A DNA stretch of 64,000 nt, taken from NCBI GenBank assembly GCA_022778545.1, contig JALFDW010000044.1, positions 1-64,000 of the forward strand. Reading direction: 5' to 3'. The stretch's first letter is position 1, and every line of letters begins with the position of its first letter. The notes under the pieces were generated by a model, which was not told the origin of the DNA, did not search any database, and worked only from the letters and a program-made list of their open reading frames with translations. Shown one piece after another: positions 1 through 9,939 of the stretch. The DNA is from a bacterium. Its GTDB lineage: Bacteria > Bacillota > Clostridia > Christensenellales > CAG-138. Made by a program: the position numbers and the translations under genes.

Positions 1-1
1 C

Positions 2-79
2 GTTGACTTCTACAATTTTGAGCGTATTTCACTCAAAAACGGTCTCACTCCGGTTGAAATCCGAAGCAAGACCGCGTAA
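2..79 (+). pseudogene. C-terminal end of an IS3-family transposase (OrfB/integrase-core type), truncated by window start
   Basis: Frame 2 reads VDFYNFERISLKNGLTPVEIRSKTA*, matching the typical IS3 OrfB C-terminus (YxxxYNxERIxLKxGLTPxExR). Not in the ORF track. May be an intact element extending left of the window. Confidence 0.8.
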
Positions 80-154
80 TCCTATGAAATTCTACGACAG
101 GCTCTTTTTTTCATGTCTGTTGATCGGGGAACAGCCCACAGGGCAAAGGGAGCT

Positions 155-2059
155 TTAGTTTTGTTCCGCCCAGGCGAGCCAGAGCGCGGAAGAAGCATCG
201 CTCGGCATGCGCCAGTCCCCGCGCGGGGAAAGCGTGACGGAGCCGATTTTCGGCCCGTCCGGCAGGCAGGAACGCTTGAACTGCTGCTGGAAGAAGCGCC
301 GGTAGAAATTCTTCAGCCATTTGCGGATGGTGTTGCCGTCATAAACGCCCGCGAACGCGCTTTCGGCGAGCCGCAGGATCTTTTCCGGCGGGAAGGCCCA
401 GCGCAGCGCATAGTACAAAAAGAAATCGTGCAGCGCATAGGGGCCGACAAGGTCTTCCGTGACCTGGCTGATCTCCCCATCCTTCGCGGGGAGGAGCTCC
501 GGGCTTACGGGTGTGTCAAGGACGTCGAAGAGCGTCGCGCGCAGTGCGTCATCCGCGGTGTCCGCCGCGTAGCGCACAAGGTGGCGCACGAGCGTTTTCG
601 GCACGGAGGCGTTTACGCCGTACATGGACATATGGTCGCCGTTATAGGTCGCCCAGCCGAGCGCGAGCTCCGAAAGGTCGCCCGTGCCGACGACGAGGCC
701 GTTCACCTGGTTTGCGATGTCCATCAGCACCTGGGTGCGTTCGCGTGCCTGGCAGTTTTCAAACGTTGTGTCATGGAGCGCAGGGTCGTGCCCGATGTCC
801 CTGAAATGCTGTTCCACGGCAGCGGTGATGTCGATCTCGCGCAGTGCTGCGCCAAGGGCCTCGGAAAGCTTGTGGGCATTTGTGCGTGTGCGGCGCGTCG
901 TGCCAAAGCAGGGCATGGTGACGGCAATGAGGTTTTCCCGCGGCAGGGAAAGCAGGTCAAGCGCCCGTGCGGCTACGATCAGCGCGAGCGTGGAATCAAG
1001 CCCGCCCGATACGCCGATGACAGCCTTTTTGCAGTGGGCGGCCTGAAGGCGCGTTACAAGCCCCGTTGCCTGCATGCGGAGGATCAGCTCGCAGCGCTCC
1101 GCCCGCTCCGTTTCGCCCTCCGGCACGAAGGGGGAGGGGCTCACGCGGTGAGAAAGTGCGGAGTGGCGCAGTTCCATATCAAAAAAGACGGTACCGCACG
1201 TTCCTTCCCGCTGCGGATAAGTCGTCATCCGGCGGCGCTCGGAAGCAAGACGCATCACGTCCAAATCTGCAATGCAGAGCCCTTCCGCGAACGGAGCACG
1301 TTCGGAAAGGATCGCTCCGTTCTGGGCGATGAGGCTGTGGCCGGAAAAGACCATATCCGTCGTGGATTCGCCCGCGCCCGCGTCGGCATAGAGATAACCG
1401 CACACAAGCCGCCCGGATTGGGCGGAAACGAGTGTGCGCCGGTATTCCGCCTTGCCGACGACCTCATCGCTCGCGGAAAGGTTGGCGATGACCGTCGCCC
1501 CTTCGCGGCAGAGCATGCGGGAGGGGGAATCCGGCACCCAGAGATCCTCACAGACCTCGACGCCAAGCGTAAACGCGGGGAGCGCGCGGCAGGTGAAAAG
1601 CAGGTTCGCGGCGAGCGGGACTTCATAGCCGAACGGGGTGACGGAGGCCGAAAGCCCTGCGCCGGAGGAAAAATGCCGCTGTTCGTAAAATTCTCCGTAA
1701 TTGGGGATGTGCGTTTTCGGGACAAGGCCGAGGAGCTTCCCCTTATGGCACACGGCGGCGCAGTTGTAAAGCTTGTTGCCGAAGGCAAAGGGGAGCCCGG
1801 GCAGGAGCAGGAGGTCAAGCGCCGCGGTTTCCCGAAGGATCTCCGCAAGTGCCGCAAGCGCGCCGGAGAGCAGCGTTTCCTGCAGGAAAAGATCGCCCGC
1901 CGTGTAGCCGGTGATGCAAAGTTCAGGCAGGACGAGCAGGCGAACGCCCGCAGCATCCGCTTCCTTTGCAAGCGCAACGATGCGCGCGGCGTTGTAAGCG
2001 CAGTCCGCCACGCGGATGGCAGGGGTGGCCACGGCGGTTTTTACGAATCCGTCTTTCAT
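155..2059 (-). CDS. nadE: Glutamine-dependent NAD+ synthetase (nitrilase-type amidase + NAD synthase domains)
   Basis: N-terminal nitrilase-like domain (LPELCITGYTAGDLF...), synthase P-loop VIGVSGGLDSTLALIVA. Start placed at MKDGFVKTAVATP rather than the longer ORF start. Confidence 0.93.
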   Translation of the reverse strand: MKDGFVKTAVATPAIRVADCAYNAARIVALAKEADAAGVRLLVLPELCITGYTAGDLFLQETLLSGALAALAEILRETAALDLLLLPGLPFAFGNKLYNCAAVCHKGKLLGLVPKTHIPNYGEFYEQRHFSSGAGLSASVTPFGYEVPLAANLLFTCRALPAFTLGVEVCEDLWVPDSPSRMLCREGATVIANLSASDEVVGKAEYRRTLVSAQSGRLVCGYLYADAGAGESTTDMVFSGHSLIAQNGAILSERAPFAEGLCIADLDVMRLASERRRMTTYPQREGTCGTVFFDMELRHSALSHRVSPSPFVPEGETERAERCELILRMQATGLVTRLQAAHCKKAVIGVSGGLDSTLALIVAARALDLLSLPRENLIAVTMPCFGTTRRTRTNAHKLSEALGAALREIDITAAVEQHFRDIGHDPALHDTTFENCQARERTQVLMDIANQVNGLVVGTGDLSELALGWATYNGDHMSMYGVNASVPKTLVRHLVRYAADTADDALRATLFDVLDTPVSPELLPAKDGEISQVTEDLVGPYALHDFFLYYALRWAFPPEKILRLAESAFAGVYDGNTIRKWLKNFYRRFFQQQFKRSCLPDGPKIGSVTLSPRGDWRMPSDASSALWLAWAEQN

Positions 2060-2141
2060 AAAGGATACTCCTTTGTGCAAAATCAAAAGGCTGGCCGGGA
2101 ATGCCGGCACAGCCTCAAGTATAGCATAGTTTGCGCGGATT

Positions 2142-3557
2142 TTATACCCTGACCGACTGCATTTCGGCGGTTTCTCCCGCAAGCAGCGGTGCGCATTCCG
2201 TAAGGAAGGAAGTTACCTGTTCCGGGCAGCGGCCGATGAACGCGGCAGGATCGAGCGCGGCGCGGATCTCCGCTTCGCCGAGCGGGAAAGCAGGGTCCTC
2301 CGCAAGGCGTTCGAGCAGGTCGCAGCGCTCGCCTTCCTTGATGCGGCGCGTGGCAGCCATGGAGTGGGTGCGGATGATCTCGTGCAGCGCCTGGCGGTCG
2401 CCGCCCCGCTTTACGCCCTCCATCAGCAGGTTTTCCGTTGCGAGGAAGGGCAGGAAATTCTCCATCGCCTTTTCGATGACCTTCTCGTTTACATGCAGGC
2501 CGGAGGCCACGTTGTGGTACAGCCTGAGCGCCGCGTCCACAGCAAGGAACGCTTCCGGCAGCGCAATGCGCCGGTTGGCGGAATCGTCCAGCGTGCGCTC
2601 AAACCACTGGGTGGAGGCTGTCATGGGCGCGTTCTGCGCGTTTGCCATCACATAGCGGGAAAGGGAGCAGATGCGTTCGCTGCGCATGGGGTTGCGCTTG
2701 TAGGCCATGGCGGAGGAGCCGATCTGATCCTTCTCAAAGGGTTCTTCCACCTGCTGGTCATGCTGGAGGAGACGCAGATCGTTCGCGAACTTGTGCGCGC
2801 TCTGCGCGACGGAAGAAAGCGCGGAAAGGATGCGGCTGTCCAGCTTGCGCGGGTAGGTCTGGCCGGAAACGGCGTAGCAGCGCTCAAAGCCGAACGCGTT
2901 TGCGATCATGTGGTTCATCGCGTCGATCTTTGCTGTGTCGCCCTCAAACAGCTCCATGAAGCTCGCCTCCGTGCCGGTGGTGCCGCGGCAGCCGAGGAAG
3001 CGCATGGCGGAAAGCACGGCGTCGATCTCCTCAAGGTCCAGCACGAGGTCCTGCATCCAGAGGCAGGCGCGCTTGCCGACGGTCACGGGCTGTGCGTTCT
3101 GATAATGCGTGTAGCCCGGCGTGGGCATGGCTTTATAGCGTTCCGCAAAGGCGGCAAGATCCTGGAGCACGGTCACGATCTCCGCGCGGATGAGGCGCAG
3201 CGCGTCCCGGTAGATCACGATGTCCGCGTTGTCGGTCACATAGCAGCTTGTCGCGCCAAGGTGGATGATGCCCTTTGCGTTCGGGCAGCAAAGGCCGTAG
3301 GCGTAGATGTGCGCCATTACGTCATGCCGCACGGCGGCTTCGCGCTCCGCTACGGCTTCATAATCGATGTCCGTAAGGTGGGCACGCAACTCATCGACCT
3401 GTGCCTCGGTGATGGGAAGGCCCAGTTTGCGCTGTGCGTCCGCAAGCTCCACCCAAAGCCTGCGCCAGGTGGAAAAACGCGTGTCCGCAGAGAACAGGCG
3501 CTGCATGCGCTCGGAGGAATAGCGGGAACAGAGGGGGCTTTCGTAACGGTCCTTCAT
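2142..3557 (-). CDS. purB: Adenylosuccinate lyase
   Basis: Fumarase/lyase signature GSSAMAYKRNP, HLGATS, TPGYTHYQNAQP; next to purA. Confidence 0.94.
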   Translation of the reverse strand: MKDRYESPLCSRYSSERMQRLFSADTRFSTWRRLWVELADAQRKLGLPITEAQVDELRAHLTDIDYEAVAEREAAVRHDVMAHIYAYGLCCPNAKGIIHLGATSCYVTDNADIVIYRDALRLIRAEIVTVLQDLAAFAERYKAMPTPGYTHYQNAQPVTVGKRACLWMQDLVLDLEEIDAVLSAMRFLGCRGTTGTEASFMELFEGDTAKIDAMNHMIANAFGFERCYAVSGQTYPRKLDSRILSALSSVAQSAHKFANDLRLLQHDQQVEEPFEKDQIGSSAMAYKRNPMRSERICSLSRYVMANAQNAPMTASTQWFERTLDDSANRRIALPEAFLAVDAALRLYHNVASGLHVNEKVIEKAMENFLPFLATENLLMEGVKRGGDRQALHEIIRTHSMAATRRIKEGERCDLLERLAEDPAFPLGEAEIRAALDPAAFIGRCPEQVTSFLTECAPLLAGETAEMQSVRV

Positions 3558-3569
3558 GGTGGCTTTCCC

Positions 3570-4844
3570 TCAGCGCAGGATGATCGCATCGCGGTCCGCA
3601 CCCACGGAAACGTAGGTGATGGGCGTGCCGATGGCGTTTTCCACAAAGCGGACGTATTCCTGTGCGGCGGCGGGCAGATCGCCGAAGCAGCGCACGGCGC
3701 TGACGTCGCACTTCCAGCCGGGCAGATATTCGATCACGGGCTTTGCCTCTGCAAGCGCGGCGGGGAAGGGGAATTCATCTATGCGCTTTCCGTCGAGCTC
3801 ATACTGGGTGCAGACGGGGATCTGATCCATGTAGGAGAGCACGTCGAGCTTGGTAAGGGCGATCTCCGTTGCGCCCTGGACGCGCGCGCCGTAGCGCGTG
3901 GCGACCACATCGAACGGGCCGACGCGGCGCGGGCGGCCGGTCGCGGCGCCGTATTCGCCGCCGGCTTCACGCAGGCGCTCCGCTTCTTCGCCGAACCATT
4001 CCGCCGTGAACGGACCTTCGCCCACGCAGGTGGAATAGGCCTTTACGATGCCGAGCACGGTGTCCACCTTAAGGCTCGGGAGGCCGCAGCCGATGGGCGC
4101 ATAGGCGGCAAGGGGCGTGGAGGAGGAGGTGTAGGGGTAAATACCGTAATCGATGTCGCGCAGTGCGCCAAGCTGTGCCTCGAAGAGGATGTTCTTGCCC
4201 GCGGCCTGCGCTTCATGCAGGAACGTGCCCACATCGCACACATAGGGCTTGAGCTTGCTGCCGAATTCATCCACCCAGGCAAGCAGCTCCGCAAGCGCAA
4301 AGGGTTTTGCGCCGTACACGTTTTCGATGGTCAGGTTCTTCCATGCCAGCACGCCGGAAAGATGCTTTTTCAGGTATTCCGGGTAAAGGAGCTCGCCCAT
4401 CATCAGGCTCTTTTTTTGATATTTGTCGCTGTAAACGGGCGCGATGCCGCGCTTGGTGGAGCCGTATTTCGCGTCCTTCAGGCGTGCTTCCTCCAGTTCA
4501 TCGAGAAGCTTATGATAGGGGAACACGATGGTTGCCCGGTCGCTGATCTTGAAGTTTTCCGGCGTAACGGGAACGCCTGCCTGCCGCAGTGTCTCCATTT
4601 CGCCCCAGAGTGCTTCGAGATCGATGACCGTGCCGTTGCCGAGCACGTTCACCACGCCCGGGCGGAATATGCCCGAGGGGATAAGGTGCAGCGCGAACTT
4701 GCCGTATTCGTTGATGACGGTGTGCCCCGCGTTGTTTCCGCCCTGATAGCGGATGACGACATCGTATTCCTCTGCGATCAGGTCGACCATGCGGCCCTTG
4801 CCTTCATCGCCCCAGTTCACGCCTACGATCGCGCAGTTTGCCAT
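3570..4844 (-). CDS. purA: Adenylosuccinate synthetase
   Basis: GVNWGDEGKGRMVDL P-loop, GGNNAGHTV, GRPRRVGPFDVV. Start at MANCAIVGVNWGDEGKG with upstream GGAGGAAT. Confidence 0.95.
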   Translation of the reverse strand: MANCAIVGVNWGDEGKGRMVDLIAEEYDVVIRYQGGNNAGHTVINEYGKFALHLIPSGIFRPGVVNVLGNGTVIDLEALWGEMETLRQAGVPVTPENFKISDRATIVFPYHKLLDELEEARLKDAKYGSTKRGIAPVYSDKYQKKSLMMGELLYPEYLKKHLSGVLAWKNLTIENVYGAKPFALAELLAWVDEFGSKLKPYVCDVGTFLHEAQAAGKNILFEAQLGALRDIDYGIYPYTSSSTPLAAYAPIGCGLPSLKVDTVLGIVKAYSTCVGEGPFTAEWFGEEAERLREAGGEYGAATGRPRRVGPFDVVATRYGARVQGATEIALTKLDVLSYMDQIPVCTQYELDGKRIDEFPFPAALAEAKPVIEYLPGWKCDVSAVRCFGDLPAAAQEYVRFVENAIGTPITYVSVGADRDAIILR

Positions 4845-4980
4845 AGCTGATTCCTCCGTTTTGTCAATCATAGGGATGACGCGCCTTTCCGGCGCAACGC
4901 CATTCCATCGTTATCATACCACGGTTTTACCATAAGCGTACATATGATGTGATTATAAAGCTATAGGAAATAATAATAGA

Positions 4981-5010
4981 AGGAGACGGCTCGGAAAAAG
5001 CCGCCTCTTA
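4981..5010 (-). terminator. Hairpin downstream of the 5057-5611 gene
   Basis: gagacggctcggaaaaagccgcctc inverted repeat. Confidence 0.5.
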
Positions 5011-5056
5011 ACCTGATTTCTTTGGAATCCTGGAGTTTACGATATCGGATGGCCGA

Positions 5057-5611
5057 TCATTCGCCGATCGTCATGTTCGCGCCGATGGGGAGCGTGAGGT
5101 GCGTGGTCATGTACCAATGGCCGCTGACCATGATGAGGATCATCTGGTTCGTGTACACCTGCTCCTCGCCCTGTGCCGTAGTGAAGATGATCTCGTACTT
5201 TGCAAGAGCGGCTTTCTCCGTGCCGGGGAAATTTTCCTGGAGCGCTGCGGCTTCGGAGGCGCCATATTCAGTCAGCTCATTGAGGCGGACAGATACGCCG
5301 AACCCTTCGCCCAGGGTGAGTACGGCTTCCTGTTTATAGTTGAAGAAGAAGGAAGGCATGACGCCGCCCATGCTCATTGCGGATTCAAAGTTATCCCGCT
5401 TGGCTTCCGCAATGCAGCCCACAAGAGCATCCCAGTTGCTGTCCACATAAAGGGCGTTATAAAAGCTGTTGAGAGTTTTGGTGATCACAGCCTTGCGCTC
5501 AGCGGAGGAGGCGAACACGAGCCCGGCGATGAGCGCCACGGCGGCAAGAATACAGAGCGGGATAAGCCAGAGGTTCTTTTTGCTGGTTTTCTGTGCTTGG
5601 GACATTATCAA
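5057..5611 (-). CDS. Hypothetical protein with one N-terminal transmembrane/signal segment
   Basis: LWLIPLCILAAVALIAGLVFASSAE hydrophobic segment; isolated ORF with terminator. Confidence 0.7.
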   Translation of the reverse strand: MIMSQAQKTSKKNLWLIPLCILAAVALIAGLVFASSAERKAVITKTLNSFYNALYVDSNWDALVGCIAEAKRDNFESAMSMGGVMPSFFFNYKQEAVLTLGEGFGVSVRLNELTEYGASEAAALQENFPGTEKAALAKYEIIFTTAQGEEQVYTNQMILIMVSGHWYMTTHLTLPIGANMTIGE

Positions 5612-5718
5612 ACATTTCCTTTCGTGTCATAAAAGCGTTCTTGATGAAAACGCTGTTTTTATCTTTGTTTAGGATACATGCCGCAGCGCGCTTTTGCAAG
5701 GAGAAAAGCGTCGGTGCG

Positions 5719-8100
5719 TCATGCTTCGGGATAGATTTCGCAGGCGCGGCGCACGGATTCCATCGCATCGCGCACATAGAAGTCTGCGCCGATGTCGCGC
5801 GCATATTCCTCCGTGAGCACGGCGCCGCCGCACATTACGCGGCAATCGGGCGCCGTTTTCCGCAGCGCGGCGATGGTGCGCCGCATGCTGGGCACGGTGG
5901 TGGTCATGAGCGCAGAAAGGCCGACAAGGCGCGCCTTGTGCGCTACTGCGGCTTCCACAACGGCTTCCGGCGGCACATCCTTGCCGAGGTCGATGACCTT
6001 GAACCGGTAATTTTCGAGGAGCGCTTTTACGATGTTTTTGCCGATGTCGTGCACATCACCCTGCACGGTAGCGATCACGACTGTCCCACGCGAAGCGTCC
6101 GCGGCTTCGCCCATGCGCGCCCGGATGATGGAAAACGCGGCCTTTGCCGCTTCCGCGCACATCAGGAGCTGGGGAAGGAACAGCGTCCCAGCTTCAAACC
6201 GTTCCCCTGCGGTATTTAACGCAGGCACCATGGAATCGTTGATGACGGCGAGGGGATCCTTTGCAAGCAGGTCGCGCTCCGCCGCTTCCTGTGCCGGCTG
6301 CCGCAGCCCGCGGAGCACCGCGTCATAAAGGCTGAGCGTCTGTGACTGCGCGGGAGCAGGCGCAACTTCGGAATTGCCGTATGCGGCGATATACTCCCTG
6401 CATTGCGCGTCCATGCCAAGCAGGGCGGAACAGGCGCGCCAGGCTTCCAGCATGCCGGGCGCATGCGGGTTCATGATGGCGGCGGAAAGTCCCGCGCCGA
6501 TGGCGAGGGTAAAAAAGCTTGCGTTGAGCTGTCCGCGGGCAGGCAGGCCGAAGGAGACGTTGGAGACGCCAAGCGAGGTGCAGACGCCGAGCTCTTCCCG
6601 CAGGCGGCGTACACATTCAAGCGTCACGCGCGCATTGTCTCCGCCTGCGCTGATGGTGAGCGTGAGCGGGTCGAACAGGAAATCGTGCGGTTGGAGGCCG
6701 TATTCCGCGCCCCGTGCGAGGATGCGCCGCGCGATCGCAAGGCGGCCTTCCACATCCTCCGGGATGCCGGATTCATCGAGCGTGAGTGCGACGATAACGC
6801 CGCCGTAGCGCGCGGCAAGCGGGAATACCGCAGCCATGCTGCTTTCCTTGCCGTTGACGGAGTTGATGATCGCCTTGCCGTTATAAACGCGCAGCGCGCG
6901 GGCAAGCGCCTCAGGATCCGCCGAATCAAGCTGAAGCGGCAGGTCGGTCACGGATTGGAGCTGTTCTGTGAGCGTCGTGAGCACGGCGGGCTCATCCAGC
7001 TCCGGAAGCCCGGCGTTGACGTCGAGCGCATCCACGCCGCGTTCCTGCTGCAGGATGCCCTCGCGGAGAATGGAATCGTAGTCCCCGTCGCGCAGTGCCT
7101 GCTTCATCCGCGGCTTTCCCGTGGGGTTGATGCGCTCGCCGATGAGCACGGGTTTCCCTTCGCCGAAATATATCGCGTGCGCATAGGAAGCTGCCACGGT
7201 GCGCTTTTTTTGCGTCGGAACGGGAGGCGTCAGACCGCCGCAATGCTCCACGAGCGCGCGGATGTGCTCCGGTGTCGTGCCGCAGCAGCCGCCGAGGAGC
7301 CTTGCCCCGCGCCGGACGCATTCCTGCATGCACTTTGCAAATTCCTCCGGCCCGACATCGAACACGGTCCTGCCGCTTGCTTCGCGCGGGAGCCCCGCGT
7401 TGGGCTGAAGGAGGATGGGGATGCTTGCGCACCGGGAAAGTTCTTCAAGAAACGGGAGCATTTCACGCGGGCCGAGGCCGCAGTTGAAGCCAAGCGCATC
7501 CACGCGGAGCCCTTCAAGCAGCGCGGTCACGCTTGGAACGTCGCCGCCGGTGAGCAGCTTTCCGCGCCGGTCCAGCGTAACGGTGGCGAGGACGGGGAGC
7601 GTGCAGCATTCCTTTGCGGCCAGCACGGCGGCCTTGAGCTCATAAGCATCGGACATGGTTTCGATCAGCACAAGATCCGCGCCCGCGGCAGCACCGGCTT
7701 CGATGGTTGCGCGGAACATGGCGTAGGCCTCTTCGAAACCGAGGTCGCCAAGCGGCTTGAGCAGCTTGCCCGTTGGCCCGATGTCGAGCGCCACGAAACG
7801 CTCTTTGCCGCCTGCCTGGCGGATGGCTTCCTTTGCGTTGCGCACGGCGGCAGCAGCAATCTCTGCGGCGGAATAGCCCGTGCGCGCGAGCTTATGTTCT
7901 GTGCAGCCGAAGGTGTTGGTGGTGACGACGTCGCATCCGGCCGCAAGGTAAGCCGAATGCACGGCGGTCACCGCGTCCGGGTGCGTGATATTCCACACAT
8001 CCGGGGCTTCGCCTGCCGGAAGCCCCGCGCTTTGGAGCATCGTGCCCATTGCGCCGTCAAAGAACAGTATCTTCTGCTGAAGCAGCTCCTGAAATTTCAT
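5719..8100 (-). CDS. metH: B12-dependent methionine synthase-like protein (homocysteine, pterin and cobalamin-binding domains; no reactivation domain)
   Basis: FFDGAMGTMLQ, GGCCGTTPEHIRAL, GERINPTGKPRMKQAL, cobalamin motif GDVHDIGKNIV. 793 aa, ends after the B12 domain. Confidence 0.9.
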   Translation of the reverse strand: MKFQELLQQKILFFDGAMGTMLQSAGLPAGEAPDVWNITHPDAVTAVHSAYLAAGCDVVTTNTFGCTEHKLARTGYSAAEIAAAAVRNAKEAIRQAGGKERFVALDIGPTGKLLKPLGDLGFEEAYAMFRATIEAGAAAGADLVLIETMSDAYELKAAVLAAKECCTLPVLATVTLDRRGKLLTGGDVPSVTALLEGLRVDALGFNCGLGPREMLPFLEELSRCASIPILLQPNAGLPREASGRTVFDVGPEEFAKCMQECVRRGARLLGGCCGTTPEHIRALVEHCGGLTPPVPTQKKRTVAASYAHAIYFGEGKPVLIGERINPTGKPRMKQALRDGDYDSILREGILQQERGVDALDVNAGLPELDEPAVLTTLTEQLQSVTDLPLQLDSADPEALARALRVYNGKAIINSVNGKESSMAAVFPLAARYGGVIVALTLDESGIPEDVEGRLAIARRILARGAEYGLQPHDFLFDPLTLTISAGGDNARVTLECVRRLREELGVCTSLGVSNVSFGLPARGQLNASFFTLAIGAGLSAAIMNPHAPGMLEAWRACSALLGMDAQCREYIAAYGNSEVAPAPAQSQTLSLYDAVLRGLRQPAQEAAERDLLAKDPLAVINDSMVPALNTAGERFEAGTLFLPQLLMCAEAAKAAFSIIRARMGEAADASRGTVVIATVQGDVHDIGKNIVKALLENYRFKVIDLGKDVPPEAVVEAAVAHKARLVGLSALMTTTVPSMRRTIAALRKTAPDCRVMCGGAVLTEEYARDIGADFYVRDAMESVRRACEIYPEA

Positions 8101-8744
8101 TTTGAGGATTCCTTTCGATATTCACAGGTCAGGTTTCCGCACGCCGCGCATTTGTGCTCGGGGCAGGGCTGTGCTTCCGCGGAAAGGCCGATCACAGCTG
8201 TGATGGATTTAAGAGGCGTGAGCATATGCGAAGAAGTTTCGGCAAGGCCAAGCCGGCGGTCCGCCTGCAGAGCGCGCAGCATGTCCGGCTGATGTTCGAT
8301 GGAAAAGCCGCCGTAGCCGGGCGAAAAGCGCGGCCGCAGGTACAGCCCTTCCGGCGCGCAGGCTTCCGCAAGCGCGGCACAGACATCGTCGGCATAGCAT
8401 TCAAGGGCGCTTGCCGCACATGCCTGCAAAGCGAGCGCCTCCGCGACGTTGAGCTTTTCAAGCCGCACCATTGCCCGATCCACACCCGCTCCGAGCGTCG
8501 CAGCAAACAGATAGGCTTCCCGGCAGCCCGAAAGGTGCGCAGCCAACGCGGGAGAATCCGCCGAAAACGCTTCGAGCGACACGCGCGTTCCGCGGATCTC
8601 TGCCCGCACGCGCAGCACGGTATGCCTCGGCACGGCGCATGCGGCAAGCTCCGTTTCCGCTTTTTTCAGCAGGGCGCGCGTCTGCGCATCCGCTCCGCCT
8701 TTTGCGCCGAGGTAGCGCAGCGCCTCTTCTTCCCGGAACCTCAT
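8097..8744 (-). CDS. Methionine synthase reactivation-domain-like protein encoded separately
   Basis: RPRFSPGYGGFSIEHQPDMLRAL and MLTPLKSITAVIGLS...HKCAACGNLTCEYR, typical of stand-alone activation proteins; 4-bp overlaps with both neighbours. Confidence 0.8.
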   Translation of the reverse strand: MRFREEEALRYLGAKGGADAQTRALLKKAETELAACAVPRHTVLRVRAEIRGTRVSLEAFSADSPALAAHLSGCREAYLFAATLGAGVDRAMVRLEKLNVAEALALQACAASALECYADDVCAALAEACAPEGLYLRPRFSPGYGGFSIEHQPDMLRALQADRRLGLAETSSHMLTPLKSITAVIGLSAEAQPCPEHKCAACGNLTCEYRKESSK

Positions 8745-9613
8745 TGTTCTTTCCCGAGGATATGGGAGAGGTTCTTCATGATCTGCCCGGCGATATCCGG
8801 CCGGTTCATCGTGTAAAGATGGATGCCGCGCACGCCGTTTGCCACAAGGTCGATGATCTGGTCCGTGGCATAGGCGACGCCCGCCTGCTCCATGGCAGCG
8901 GTGTTGTCGCCGAAGCGATCCAGAATGTTCTGGAAACGTGGCGGGAGGGAAGTGCCGCTCAGGCGGACGATGCGGGTGATCTGCTTTTTATTGGTCACAG
9001 GCATAATGCCCGCCAGCACGGGGACAGTGATGCCCTTTGCATACAGCTTATAAAGGAAACGGTAGAGCACGTTGTTGTCAAAAAACATCTGCGTTGTCAG
9101 AAAATCGCATCCGGCCTCTACCTTCCGCTTCAAAAAAGCAATGTCTTCCTCCTGAGAGGCACTTTCCACATGCCCCTCCGGGTAGCATGCGCCGCCCACG
9201 CAGAAGCCGCCATGGGCGCGGATCTCATGCACAAGCTCGTCCGCATGTTGAAAACAGGCGTCGTCCGGCTTTGTTGCCCCTTCGGGCAGGTCGCCGCGCA
9301 GGGCGAGCACATTCTCGATACCGCTTTCCTGCATGGCGTCAAGCCGCGTGCCGATACCTTCGCGCGAGGCGGAAACGCAGGTCAGGTGTGCAAGGGCGGT
9401 GCAGCCGGAATCTTCGATATGGCGTGCCATGCGCAGCGTATTGTGGGAAGTGTTGCCGCTTGCGCCATAGGTGACGCTGATGAAATCCGGCCGGAGGGAG
9501 GCGGTCTGCTCCACGACCTCATCCGCGCGGGCAAGGTCTGCCCCGGATTTGGGCGGAAACAGTTCGCAGGAAAACGTTACGGGCCTTGTTTGCAATAGAT
9601 CCCGAATGAGCAT
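8741..9613 (-). CDS. metF: Methylenetetrahydrofolate reductase
   Basis: MLIRDLLQTRPVTFSCELFPPKSG, SVTYGASGNTSHNTL, DFLTTQMFFDN. Start at M66 of the ORF. Confidence 0.92.
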   Translation of the reverse strand: MLIRDLLQTRPVTFSCELFPPKSGADLARADEVVEQTASLRPDFISVTYGASGNTSHNTLRMARHIEDSGCTALAHLTCVSASREGIGTRLDAMQESGIENVLALRGDLPEGATKPDDACFQHADELVHEIRAHGGFCVGGACYPEGHVESASQEEDIAFLKRKVEAGCDFLTTQMFFDNNVLYRFLYKLYAKGITVPVLAGIMPVTNKKQITRIVRLSGTSLPPRFQNILDRFGDNTAAMEQAGVAYATDQIIDLVANGVRGIHLYTMNRPDIAGQIMKNLSHILGKEQ

Positions 9614-9748
9614 GGCGTTATGGTCCTTTCTGAATAAATATGAAATACCCCGCCAGCCGTGTGGATATGGCGGGCGGAATCTGTCAAAAGCCCGCTCCGC
9701 ACCGACGGGTTTGGGCATAATAATGATTATATATGCTACTGCACGGCG

Positions 9749-9868
9749 CGCGGACATGTCAAGAAATTTTGCGCTGAGGTGGGCATTGACCGGCAGGGTA
9801 CATAGCAAGCGCTCGTTGCGTGCTACAACGAGCGCTTACAGGCGGCTGCGGAAGATGCGCTGCCTATC
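9749..9868 (+). pseudogene. Internally deleted duplicate of the SDR-gene 5' region (promoter segment joined to a mid-gene fragment)
   Basis: 9749-9797 is identical over 49 bp to 10715-10763; then a frame reads ALVACYNERLQAAAEDALPIHL* versus LALVARNNERLQAVAEEA of the intact SDR; 9825-9860 vs 10947-10982 match at 32/36 positions. Confidence 0.8.
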
Positions 9869-9939
9869 CACTTGTAGCCGGAGTGTTAACCTGTTATCAA
9901 AAACAGCTTAATTGATCCGGCGTCTGCAAACTGGTTCGC

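Noticed and set aside
113-2152. 679-aa + strand ORF opposite nadE
   Set aside because: Mirror ORF caused by GC-rich codon bias on the opposite strand; no domain-like sequence, while the minus strand clearly encodes NadE.
2364-4850. 828-aa + strand ORF opposite purB/purA
   Set aside because: Antisense shadow of two well-recognised enzymes.
9614-9748. Possible metF leader riboswitch (GC-rich hairpin ccgccagccgtgtggatatggcgggcgg)
   Set aside because: No SAM-I or THF riboswitch consensus recognised; only a single hairpin. Would need an Rfam scan.
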